33,196 nt of DNA. Source: Chloroflexota bacterium. GTDB taxonomy: Bacteria > Chloroflexota > Dehalococcoidia > UBA2979. The notes under the pieces are model-generated. The model ran no database searches. It worked only from the letters and a program-made list of their open reading frames with translations, and was not told the DNA's origin. The stretch lies in NCBI GenBank assembly GCA_947470025.1, contig CANIRU010000013.1, positions 1 through 33,196 on the forward strand, given 5' to 3'. A program made the position numbers and the translations under genes. Positions 23,292 through 30,810 of this stretch are shown in pieces; within the stretch, counting starts at the first letter, position 1, and every line of letters begins with the position of its first letter.

Positions 23292-24218
23292 ATGGCAATG
23301 ACTGAAGCCGCACAGCAGTTTGGTCGATCGGTGGCCCCGCCGAGCATCCCGTACCGGGTGCTGTCGGCCACCTGGAAGTTCCTGCGCCGCAAGCCGCTGG
23401 GGGCCTTCGGCGCGGTGATCACGCTGCTGCTGATCCTGACGGCGCTCTTCGCCGACAGCATCGCCCAGTACAACCCGCTCGAGCAGAGCCAGCGCACGGC
23501 ACTGATCGCGCCGAACTCCGTGTACTGGGCCGGCACCGACCAGTTCGGACGCGACGTGTTCAGCCGCCTCGTCTACGGGGCGCGGATCTCGCTCTTCGTG
23601 GGCGTCTTTGCCGTGATGTTGGGGCTGATCCCGGGCACCGCCCTCGGCGTCCTGAGCGCGTACCTCGGCGGGACGTTCGACTACCTCGTTCAGCGCGTGG
23701 TCGACGCGATCCAGGCGGTGCCGGGCATCATCCTGCTGATCGCGATCATGGTGGTGCTGGGAGCCAGGTTCCCCGATGTTCCCTCGCAGGTGATCGTCGT
23801 GATCGCCCTCGCGTTACCGAACGCGGTCTCCGAGTCGCGCGTCCTTCGAGGCGCCAGCATGCAGGTCGCGCGCAGCGAGTACGTGATGGCCGCGCGAGCG
23901 GTGGGGGCGACGGACGTCCGCGTGATGATGAAGCACGTCCTGCCGAACATCACGTCGCCGATCATCATCCTGGCGTCGCTCGCGTTTGGTCAGTTCATCC
24001 TGGCCGAGGCGACCCTCAGTTTCCTCGGGTTCGGCATCCAGGCGCCGGCGCCGTCGTGGGGCAACATGCTTTCCGCCGAGGGCCGCGCGTACATGTTCGC
24101 CGCGCCGTGGCTGCTCTGGGGCCCGGCGATCGCGCTCAGCCTGGTCGTCTTCGGCGCGAACATGTTCGGTGACGCCCTGCGTGACGTCCTCGACCCGCGT
24201 CTGAAGGGCTCGCGCTAG
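23292..24218 (+). CDS. ABC transporter permease, DppC-type
   Basis: Second permease of the dipeptide-type importer, 308 aa. It has the DppC-type cytoplasmic N-tail and first helix (RRKPLGAFGAVITLLLILTALFA), the HWLGTDxxGRD-like segment seen here as YWAGTDQFGRDVFSRLVYGARISL, and the EAA coupling loop SEYVMAARAVGATDVRVMMKHVLPNI near residue 195-220, ending LDPRLKG. The start could be 23292 or 23298; an AGGAA site upstream is distant (13 nt) and does not settle it. No ATPase gene follows, unlike the common dppBCDF order. Confidence 0.92.
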   Translation: MAMTEAAQQFGRSVAPPSIPYRVLSATWKFLRRKPLGAFGAVITLLLILTALFADSIAQYNPLEQSQRTALIAPNSVYWAGTDQFGRDVFSRLVYGARISLFVGVFAVMLGLIPGTALGVLSAYLGGTFDYLVQRVVDAIQAVPGIILLIAIMVVLGARFPDVPSQVIVVIALALPNAVSESRVLRGASMQVARSEYVMAARAVGATDVRVMMKHVLPNITSPIIILASLAFGQFILAEATLSFLGFGIQAPAPSWGNMLSAEGRAYMFAAPWLLWGPAIALSLVVFGANMFGDALRDVLDPRLKGSR

Positions 24219-24246
24219 CCTCGAGGTTCCTCATCAGTGATTCGCA

Positions 24247-24274
24247 AGCGGGGATCGAGCAATCGTTCCCCGCT
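24247..24274 (+). terminator. Hairpin terminator after the permease operon
   Basis: AGCGGGGA/TCCCCGCT (8 bp) with an inner CGA/TCG pairing around GCAA, 29 nt after the stop of the DppC-type gene. Followed by GCGTGTCCC, no T tract. It separates the permease unit from the binding-protein gene, which has its own promoter. Confidence 0.65.
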
Positions 24275-24313
24275 GCGTGTCCCCCCCCGACGCGGGGCTC
24301 GCTGTCTCCAGAC

Positions 24314-24333
24314 GTTGTGATGCACGTCACGAA
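24314..24333. promoter_or_regulatory. CRP/FNR-like palindrome upstream of the second binding protein
   Basis: GTTGTGA, six bases, TCACGAA; its inner part TGTGA-N6-TCACG matches the CRP-type plan TGTGA-N6-TCACA in nine of ten positions. It resembles the site at 21906-21925, sharing the right arm TCACGAA exactly. Confidence 0.45.
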
Positions 24334-24361
24334 TGCGGTGCTGCCTCGATCATGATGGGAA

Positions 24362-24397
24362 TGTCCGTAGACGACCTTGAATCTGAGTTCCTATAAG
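24362..24397 (+). promoter_or_regulatory. Shared promoter module, copy 3 (second binding protein)
   Basis: TGTCCGTAGACG (24362-24373), 18 nt, then TATAAG (24392-24397) in TTCCTATAAGG. It is preceded by TCATGATGGGAA, close to the TCATGACGGAGA before copy 2. It lies 54 nt ahead of the ATG at 24452. Confidence 0.7.
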
Positions 24398-24451
24398 GAG
24401 CGTATCCCGAGAACACCCGGGTGCTCGGCATCTGAACTGGAGGGGTCCTCA

Positions 24452-26218
24452 ATGCCGTCTGGTGACTACTGGTCTCGAATCGATGCGGCTCGGGTGAGCC
24501 GCAGGTCCATGCTCCGCGGCAGCGTCCTCGCCGGCGCCGGTCTGGCGAGCGCCGCGCTCATCGGCTGCAGCAGTGGCCCGAAGAAGTCCGTGAACGACGC
24601 GGCACCGCAGTCCGCGAGCACCCCGGCGGCGGCCGCCGTCGCACCGCAGGCGGAACGTGCCGGCATGCCCGTGGTGAAGGGCACGCCCAAGAAGGGCGGC
24701 ACCTTCACGCAGCAGCTGACTGAGACGAATGTCCAGCACGACCAGCACACGGCCGTCTCCAACTCGGAGTGGATGATCATCGGTCAGCGCGCGCTGGAGC
24801 TGGACGAGTGGTCCGGCAAGCTGCGCCCGAGCCTGATCGAGTCGTGGGAGATCCCCGACAAGAACACGTTCCTGCTCAAGGTGCGCAAGGGCATCAAGAT
24901 GCACAACCGCGCGCCCTGGAACGGGCGCGACTGGGACGCGGCTGACCTGGCGTGGAACCTGAACCGCATCGCGGGCAACACGGCGGACGCCGAGAAGCTG
25001 CCGAAGGGCAACTTCCAGCGTTCGACCACCCTCGAGGGCATCTCGAAGGTCGAGGCGATCGACGCGACCACGGTCAAGGTGACGATGGCGAAGCCCAGCA
25101 GTGGCTTCCTGAACGGCATCACCGAGATCCGCAACGTCATGATGCCGAAGGAGATCGTGGACATCGGGTTCAAGGACCCGATGAAGTTCGGTGGCATGGG
25201 CCCGTACATGATCACGGAGTCGCAGGACGGCGTCCGCCAGACCTACAGCCGCCACGAGGGCTACTGGGTGAAGGATCAGCCGTACTTCGACAAGGTGGTG
25301 CAGGTCGCGATCCCGGACCGCGCGGCGAGCCTCGCCGCCTTCGTCTCCAAGCAGGTGAGCCACTTGAGCTCACCGACCGCTCAGGAGCAGAAGACGATCC
25401 AGACGGCGCGCACGGACGCGCTGTTGTACTCCTACGTCGGCGTGAACTACCAGTTCGTCATGTTCAACTTCAAGCACAAGCCGTTCGCGGACATCCGCGT
25501 CCGCAAGGCGCTCAACCTCGCCACGGATCGTGACGAGGTCGGCAGCGGGTACCACGGCTCCGGTTGGGGCTGGCTGGCCGCGTTGCACCCGAACTTCCCG
25601 GAAGCCTGGAACGAAGACAAGGTGAAGACGCTCGCGGGCTGGAACCCGGCAACCAAGGCCAAGGACCGCGAGGAGGCCGTGAAGCTCCTTTCGGCCGCGG
25701 GCTTTGCTGACGGCGACAAGCTCGAGTTCGAGATCATGCACAAGGTCAAGGCAGACAACCGCGAGAACGCCCTGCGCTTCCAGGCGCAGATGGCAAAGCT
25801 GTTCCCGAAGATCAAGATCGTGATCAAGGCGCCCGAGACGGCGGTCTTCGACAAGTCGCAGGCCGGCAAGGACTTCCAGTCCATCTCGAACGACTCCACG
25901 ATGGCCCCGGACGCGGTGCTCGAGGCCTACGCGCGCTGGCACAGCAAGGGGAGCCGCAACTACGGCTCCTTCGAGAACGCCGAGGCGGACGCGCTGCTGG
26001 ACAAGGCGCTCGGCGAGCTTGACCTGAAGGCGCGTCAGGATCTCCTGAACACCTTCCAGGACAAGTGGGTCTCCGACTGGATGCCCCACGTCCAGTTCTA
26101 CGCGACGCCGACCCGCCACTTCGTCCAGCCGAACATCGGCGGGTTCGACAAGGCGTTCGGCCCGTGGGACAGCGGTCGCGGCATCACGCACAAGACCAAC
26201 CTTATCTACGAGGTCTAG
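24452..26218 (+). CDS. Peptide/nickel-type ABC transporter solute-binding lipoprotein (SBP_bac_5)
   Basis: Extracytoplasmic binding protein of 588 aa from the ATG at 24452 (GGAGGGG about 6 nt upstream; an upstream TTG would start within the promoter). The signal has twin arginines R17-R18 in SRRSMLRGS, a hydrophobic stretch and a lipobox ALIGC with Cys39, so it is a Tat-exported lipoprotein. Mature features include KKGGTFTQQL, IIGQRALELDEWSGKLRPSLIESWEI and FADIRVRKALNLATDRDEV, a hallmark block of SBP_bac_5. It follows the two permease genes and shares their promoter type, so it is the likely partner. The mature region is rich in Lys. The ligand is unknown. Confidence 0.92.
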   Translation: MPSGDYWSRIDAARVSRRSMLRGSVLAGAGLASAALIGCSSGPKKSVNDAAPQSASTPAAAAVAPQAERAGMPVVKGTPKKGGTFTQQLTETNVQHDQHTAVSNSEWMIIGQRALELDEWSGKLRPSLIESWEIPDKNTFLLKVRKGIKMHNRAPWNGRDWDAADLAWNLNRIAGNTADAEKLPKGNFQRSTTLEGISKVEAIDATTVKVTMAKPSSGFLNGITEIRNVMMPKEIVDIGFKDPMKFGGMGPYMITESQDGVRQTYSRHEGYWVKDQPYFDKVVQVAIPDRAASLAAFVSKQVSHLSSPTAQEQKTIQTARTDALLYSYVGVNYQFVMFNFKHKPFADIRVRKALNLATDRDEVGSGYHGSGWGWLAALHPNFPEAWNEDKVKTLAGWNPATKAKDREEAVKLLSAAGFADGDKLEFEIMHKVKADNRENALRFQAQMAKLFPKIKIVIKAPETAVFDKSQAGKDFQSISNDSTMAPDAVLEAYARWHSKGSRNYGSFENAEADALLDKALGELDLKARQDLLNTFQDKWVSDWMPHVQFYATPTRHFVQPNIGGFDKAFGPWDSGRGITHKTNLIYEV

Positions 26219-26241
26219 CCTCCGCCCGCCGGCAGAGCGAC

Positions 26242-26269
26242 GAAGGGGCGCCCGAACGGGCGCCCCTTC
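26242..26269 (+). terminator. Hairpin terminator after the second binding protein
   Basis: Perfect 12-bp stem GAAGGGGCGCCC/GGGCGCCCCTTC, loop GAAC, 23 nt past the stop, followed by TGCTTGCC. It is one of the strongest hairpins in the window. Confidence 0.75.
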
Positions 26270-26322
26270 TGCTTGCCCGATACACTTCGCGCATCCCGCT
26301 CCCGCTGCACTCGAGGTATCGC

Positions 26323-27258
26323 ATGGCCCCTTCCAAGAACTTCCGCGGCGTGTTCCCAATCCTCGCCACCCCGTTCCGGGACGACGAGACGGTCGACCTC
26401 TCGTCGATGCACCGGCTCGTGTCGTTCATGGGGCGCATCGGCGCGGACGGCGTCACGGTGCTCGGCGTGCTGGGCGAGTCGAACCGACTCACCGACCGCG
26501 AGCGCGAGCAGATCATCGCGACCGCCGTCGAGGCGGCCGGCGACATGCCGGTGATCGTCGGCGCGAGCCACGCGGGCACAAGCGGCACGATCGACCTGAG
26601 CCAGATGGCGCAGTCCCTCGGCGCCGCGGCGGTCATGGTCGCGCCCTCGTACGAGCCGATCCCGAATGACGACCGCGTGCTGGACTACTTCACGCGCGTC
26701 GGGCAGGCGATCGGCATTCCGCTGGTGGCGCAGGACCATCCCGCCTCCACGCAGGTGCACATGCCCGTCTCGCTCTTGCTGCGGATCATCGAGCAGGTGC
26801 CCGCCGTGGCGTGCCTGAAGGAGGAGGGCGTCCCGACCCCCACGCGCGTCGCGGCGCTGCGTCGAGGCATGGCGCGGCAGGTGCCGGTGCTCACCGGGCT
26901 CGGCGCGCTCTACGGCCTGTTTGACCTCGAGCAGGGCTCGGCCGGGTTCAACACCGGCTTCGCGTTCCCAGAGGTACTGATGGCGATGACCCACGCCGCC
27001 GAGGCGGGGGACTGGGCGACGGCACGTGATCTCTACGCGCGCTTCCTGCCGCTGATCGTGTTCGAGCAGCAGCCCGGTGTCGCCATCCGCAAGGAGATCC
27101 TGCGCCGCCGCGGCCTGATCGAGGGCGCTCGCGTGCGCCATCCCGGCGCGGGACTGACCACCGAGGTCGCTGACCAGCTCACGCGCGTCCTTGACTGGGT
27201 GCTGCCGGGCGTCGACCTGACGCAGCCGTTGCAGCTCGGCGCGGCGGCAGTGAAGTAG
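26323..27258 (+). CDS. DHDPS/NAL-family lyase with altered active site
   Basis: TIM-barrel class I aldolase of the dihydrodipicolinate synthase/N-acetylneuraminate lyase family, 311 aa from the ATG at 26323 (GAGG upstream; the longer open frame overlaps the binding-protein gene). The Schiff-base Lys is in ACLKEEGVP near residue 165. The pyruvate-carboxylate motif GTTGES of DHDPS is here GVLGES, and the Tyr of YNxP is replaced in AQDHPAST, which has Gln. Both Thr and the Tyr of the DHDPS proton relay are therefore missing, so lysine biosynthesis is unlikely; a catabolic 2-oxo-acid aldolase or dehydratase is more probable. It converges on the iron-sulfur gene with 2 nt between stops. Confidence 0.87.
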   Translation: MAPSKNFRGVFPILATPFRDDETVDLSSMHRLVSFMGRIGADGVTVLGVLGESNRLTDREREQIIATAVEAAGDMPVIVGASHAGTSGTIDLSQMAQSLGAAAVMVAPSYEPIPNDDRVLDYFTRVGQAIGIPLVAQDHPASTQVHMPVSLLLRIIEQVPAVACLKEEGVPTPTRVAALRRGMARQVPVLTGLGALYGLFDLEQGSAGFNTGFAFPEVLMAMTHAAEAGDWATARDLYARFLPLIVFEQQPGVAIRKEILRRRGLIEGARVRHPGAGLTTEVADQLTRVLDWVLPGVDLTQPLQLGAAAVK

Positions 27259-27260
27259 AG

Positions 27261-27800
27261 CTACTCGCGGAGCTCGTCGCGGAAGACGGGCGGCTGCGCC
27301 GGGCCGAGATCATCGGGGCTCTCGGCGCGATCGCGATCCTCGTGCGTGAAGTGCGCGGGGGCCGCGCTGGCGGGCTGCGGTGCATCGTCTGTCGTGAATC
27401 CGATGCGTCGGTGGGTGTTGTCGCAGAACGGCTTGTTCTCGCTCGCGCCGCAACGGCACAGCGCCAGCCGCGTCTCTCGTGCGATTGTCGTGCCCTCGGG
27501 CGTGGCGATGTGCAGATCGCCGCGCAGCACCAACGGGCCGTTCGGGATCGTGACCACCGTCGAAGGGACATCGGGAGCCTCGGTCGTCCCGTCCGTGCGC
27601 AGCCAGTGCAGCGCGCCTGTGGGGCAGCGCTCTACCGCCTGGACGATTGAGTCCGCGCCGGCGGCATCGATGCGGACCCACGGTCGCGCGAGGGGATTGA
27701 AGACGCTGGGCAGCGCACGGATGCATTCGGCGACGTGGACGCAGCGTTGTGAGTCCCACAGCACCTGCAGGTCGCCGGACTCGTAGATACGCGTGGTCAT
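27261..27800 (-). CDS. YjdI-type ferredoxin-like plus CDGSH iron-sulfur protein
   Basis: Small cytoplasmic iron-sulfur protein, 179 aa, with GGAGGGGG upstream of the ATG. Residues about 10-68 are a YjdI/Fer4_19-type domain: RCVHVAECIRALPSVFNPLARPWVRI and ERCPTGALHW hold the conserved cysteines. Residues about 115-140 form a CDGSH zinc-finger-like domain, CRCGASENKPFCDNTHRRIGF, which has the three Cys and one His of a mitoNEET-type [2Fe-2S] site, with Asn in place of the Gly of CDGSH. A polar, acidic tail follows. Such proteins are probable electron or cluster carriers; partners are unknown. Confidence 0.88.
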   Translation of the reverse strand: MTTRIYESGDLQVLWDSQRCVHVAECIRALPSVFNPLARPWVRIDAAGADSIVQAVERCPTGALHWLRTDGTTEAPDVPSTVVTIPNGPLVLRGDLHIATPEGTTIARETRLALCRCGASENKPFCDNTHRRIGFTTDDAPQPASAAPAHFTHEDRDRAESPDDLGPAQPPVFRDELRE

Positions 27801-27853
27801 ACAGGCCCCCTCCGCGGTCACTCTACCTCGAGAGGTCCGAGGTGGGGCGCAGC

Positions 27854-29164
27854 CTAGACGGAGAGGCGGCGCAGGCTGCCCGCGCGGAAGTAGAAGACTA
27901 CGGCGAGGGCGGCGACGAGGCCGCCCATGATCATCAGCGCGATCGATGCGCTGTACACGTCGGCCAGCGTCCCCGCGAACATCGATCCCAGCGGGAGCAT
28001 GCCCTGGTTGAGCATGTAGATACCCATCACCCGGCCGCGGTACTCGTCCGGGATCGCGAGCTGCACCACCGTCTGGCTCGCCGTCATGTACGCCATCTGC
28101 GTTCCCCCGACGGCAACGAGCGTCACCAGCACCACCAGCAGCGTCGAGGCGAACGCGAGCGCGATCAGCGAAACGCCGAGCGCGAGCAGCGAGCCGAGCA
28201 AGAGCAGTCCATAGCGGACGTTGTTCTTCATCCTCGCGACGAACAGTGTCGCGACGACCGCGCCGAGGCCGGGCGCGGCCATCAGCATGCCGAACGTGCC
28301 CGGCGTGCCGTCCAGCACCTCGGCGTTGAATTGCGGCAGGATCGCGATGTACGGCAATGCGATCACGACCGGCACGAGCGCGAGCATCATCTGCACGCGC
28401 AGCGTCGCGCTCCGCCACACAAAGACGGCGCCCTCCTTGAGGTTCTCGATCGCACTCCCGGCCGGCTTTGTGTCGTAGAACGATGGCTGGAAGGCGAGCT
28501 GAAGCACCAGGAATGCCACGATCAGGTACGCGGCGGACTGGATCAGGAAGTTCTCCCCGGCGCCCACCTTCGCGATCATGATCCCCGCCAGCGCCGGCCC
28601 GATGATCCGCGTGATGTTGAAGCCGGCGGAGTTGAGCGCCATCGCGTTCATCAGGTCCTCGCGCGGCACGCTCGCGGGGATGACTGACTGGCGGACGGGC
28701 ATGTTCAGCGCCCAGGCGACGCCGCTGAAGAGGCAGAACACGAAGATGTGCCAGACCTGCAGATTGCCGCTCACGATGACGATGGCGAACGCCAGGGTGA
28801 GCACCATCTGGGCGACCTGCGTCCAGAGCATCAGCCGCTTCTTGTCGTAGCGGTCGGCCATGACGCCGCCGAAGGGGGCCGCGAACAGGGGCACGGAGCG
28901 CGCACCGCTCGCGAGCCCGACGACGAACGAGGAGTTCGTCAGGGCGAAGGCGAGGTAGTTGATGGTGACCTGCTGGAGCCAGAGGCCGCTCGCGGAGAAG
29001 AGCGTGCCGATGAACAGCAGGCGGAAGTTGCGGTGCCGCATCGAGCGGAACATGCCGCCCTCGGCCTCAGCGACGCCGTGCAGCGTCTCGGGCCTCGAGT
29101 TGGTGTGGAGGGCAGGGGCGGCGGGCGCGTGGAGTGCCGGTTCCTGCTCGATCGCCTGGGCCAT
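27854..29164 (-). CDS. MFS transporter, EntS/DHA3-like exporter
   Basis: Inner-membrane major facilitator, 436 aa from the ATG at 29164 (AAGGAAGGGG upstream; a GTG six codons earlier is the alternative). The first 40 residues are polar and Ala/Pro-rich; then 12 membrane segments begin at MFRSMRHRNFRLLFIGTLFSASGLWLQQVTINYLAF. The loop GGVMADRYDKKRLML between TM2 and TM3 is the family's DRxxRR-like motif. The pattern matches the TMS-5/enterobactin-exporter branch (DHA3), which exports siderophores, macrolides and other drugs. The substrate is unknown. It lies 53 nt before the iron-sulfur gene on the same strand, possibly in one transcript. Confidence 0.87.
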   Translation of the reverse strand: MAQAIEQEPALHAPAAPALHTNSRPETLHGVAEAEGGMFRSMRHRNFRLLFIGTLFSASGLWLQQVTINYLAFALTNSSFVVGLASGARSVPLFAAPFGGVMADRYDKKRLMLWTQVAQMVLTLAFAIVIVSGNLQVWHIFVFCLFSGVAWALNMPVRQSVIPASVPREDLMNAMALNSAGFNITRIIGPALAGIMIAKVGAGENFLIQSAAYLIVAFLVLQLAFQPSFYDTKPAGSAIENLKEGAVFVWRSATLRVQMMLALVPVVIALPYIAILPQFNAEVLDGTPGTFGMLMAAPGLGAVVATLFVARMKNNVRYGLLLLGSLLALGVSLIALAFASTLLVVLVTLVAVGGTQMAYMTASQTVVQLAIPDEYRGRVMGIYMLNQGMLPLGSMFAGTLADVYSASIALMIMGGLVAALAVVFYFRAGSLRRLSV

Positions 29165-29249
29165 GCGTGCCCCTTCCTTCACGCGACCCTACGGGATAGC
29201 AGACGTTGTCGTCAACGTGAAGGTTGCGCGGCAGGCGCGGCCAGCGCCC

Positions 29250-29948
29250 TCAGGCGACGCGCGGCTTCGAGGCGAGCGCGGTCACCACACGTACGGCCAT
29301 CACCACCGTCAGTGCTGCCGTCGTGCCGAGGTAGAGCCAGGTGACGAGGGGGGTGCCGGAGTCGGTGCCGACCGTGATCCCGTGAGCGAGCGCGAGCAGC
29401 ATGACGCCGAACGAGAGGGCGTGGATCGCGCGCCAGGCCGTGTACGGCACAAGCGTTCGCAGCCACGAGCTGATCGCGATCACGGCCAGCCCGAGACCCG
29501 CGATCGTGCCGATCCCGATCTCCCACGTCAGCCTCGCCGAAGCGAACGGGATGACCGCGGCCCACGGCGTCACGTGCGACTCGGCGTGCGTGACCAGCAC
29601 GAGGACGTGGAGCACCGTCGAGATGACAGCGGCCAGGGTCCACTCCTGATGGAAGTCCATCACCCACTTCTTGGACAGCGTGCCTCCGGCGCCGCCGGAG
29701 GAGACGAGTGACCCGAAGATCATCGACAGCCACAGCGCGATGTAGGCGAGGAAGCCGAGCGCACGTCCCGCCCACCAGAGCAGCGGCTGCTCCGCGCTCG
29801 CCATTCCGCTCCACAGTTCGAGGCTCGCGTAAGTGGCCAGCACGCCCAGGCTGGCGAACACCAGCACGTAGACGGGCGTCGGCAGGCGCCACGGTCCGCG
29901 TTCGTACTCCGGTGCGCCCATCTCGGCGGACGGGGTCAAGCGAGCCAT
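29250..29948 (-). CDS. Ferric-reductase-like bis-heme transmembrane protein
   Basis: Integral membrane cytochrome of the ferric reductase-like domain family, 232 aa, about six membrane segments. Heme ligands are visible as two pairs: His100 and His114 (13 residues between) and His176 and His189 (12 between), the same spacing as in NOX/ferric reductases, implying two stacked b hemes across the membrane. There is no FAD or NAD(P)H domain, so it must receive or give electrons through partners. It starts inside the apbE gene (13-nt overlap), which ties it to flavin attachment and suggests an electron path between the quinone pool or cytoplasm and an extracytoplasmic flavin. Confidence 0.85.
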   Translation of the reverse strand: MARLTPSAEMGAPEYERGPWRLPTPVYVLVFASLGVLATYASLELWSGMASAEQPLLWWAGRALGFLAYIALWLSMIFGSLVSSGGAGGTLSKKWVMDFHQEWTLAAVISTVLHVLVLVTHAESHVTPWAAVIPFASARLTWEIGIGTIAGLGLAVIAISSWLRTLVPYTAWRAIHALSFGVMLLALAHGITVGTDSGTPLVTWLYLGTTAALTVVMAVRVVTALASKPRVA

Positions 29949-30805
29949 AAACGCATCCCCTCGGTCATCTCCCACTGCCCGTCGCGCAGCACTAGTGCGT
30001 CGGCCCCGTGCGCCGCGAGGCTCGCGAGGCCGCGTTCGGGGCTGGCGATGAGCGTGGTGGCGAGGACATCGGCGAGCGTCGCTTCGCGCGCGATCACGAC
30101 CGCCTCGGCGATCGTGTGGCGGGAGGGTGCCCCGGTTGCCGGGTCGATGATGTGGTGCGCGTCGCCGCCCGCTGCCTGCCATCGACGGCGGCGCGTCGAG
30201 GAGGTGCACACGGCCGCATGCTCGAGCCGCACGGCGAGGCCTTCGCCCACGCCGACGCGCCACGCCTCGCCGCGCTCGTCGCGGCCTGCAGCGCGGATGT
30301 CCCCACCGCCGTCGATCAGGTAGTCGTGTCCTCCGGCCTGTTCGAGAGCCTCGGCGACGCGGTCGACCGTCCAGCCCTTCGCGATCCCGCCGAGGTCGAT
30401 GGTGCCGGGGCCACCCAGTCGCACCTCGTCGCCGCACACGTCGATCTGGAGCGCCGTGAGCGGAGGCGTGAACGTCAGCAGGGATGTGCCTCCGCGGGCG
30501 TCGAGGCCGGCGATGCGTTCGAACGTCCGGTCGTACCCCGCGGCGTTCAGGGCCGCGCCCACGCGCACGTCGAACGCCCCGCCGGTCGCCTCGTGCATCC
30601 CGAGCGCGTGCCGCACGAGCTGGGCGAGCACGGGGTCGCGCAGAGTGCGCTCGCGGTTCAGCCGTGACAGCGCGGATCCGGGAAGGAAGCGGGAATAGCG
30701 CTGCTCCGCCTGGTGGACGAGCGCTTCGAACGGTGCGAGGTCGAGGGCGATGGGCGTGCCGATCCACCAGTCGGTGTTCATCGCCCGGAAGGTGCGGGTG
30801 TGCAT
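29936..30805 (-). CDS. apbE: FAD:protein FMN transferase (ApbE)
   Basis: Mg2+-dependent enzyme that covalently attaches FMN from FAD to a Thr or Ser of target proteins outside the cytoplasm, 289 aa. Typical motifs: an early MNTDWWIG, FLPGSALSRLNR, GGAFDVRVG, then TIDLGGIAKGWTVDRV near residues 138-152 (flavin site), YLIDGGGDI, and HHIIDPATGAPS (metal and FAD contacts). No signal peptide is obvious: the N-terminus MHTRTFRAMNTD goes straight into the domain, so the site of action is uncertain. It lies between the anchored small protein (5-nt gap) and the heme protein (overlap). No FMN-binding-domain target with the usual SGAT motif is encoded next to it. Confidence 0.92.
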   Translation of the reverse strand: MHTRTFRAMNTDWWIGTPIALDLAPFEALVHQAEQRYSRFLPGSALSRLNRERTLRDPVLAQLVRHALGMHEATGGAFDVRVGAALNAAGYDRTFERIAGLDARGGTSLLTFTPPLTALQIDVCGDEVRLGGPGTIDLGGIAKGWTVDRVAEALEQAGGHDYLIDGGGDIRAAGRDERGEAWRVGVGEGLAVRLEHAAVCTSSTRRRRWQAAGGDAHHIIDPATGAPSRHTIAEAVVIAREATLADVLATTLIASPERGLASLAAHGADALVLRDGQWEMTEGMRLWLA

Positions 30806-30810
30806 CAGCG

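Noticed and set aside
29212-30767. Long open frames antisense to or overlapping the apbE and heme-protein genes
   Set aside because: Arg/Pro/Ala-rich translations typical of shifted frames in GC-rich DNA; the recognised proteins occupy the same bases in other frames.
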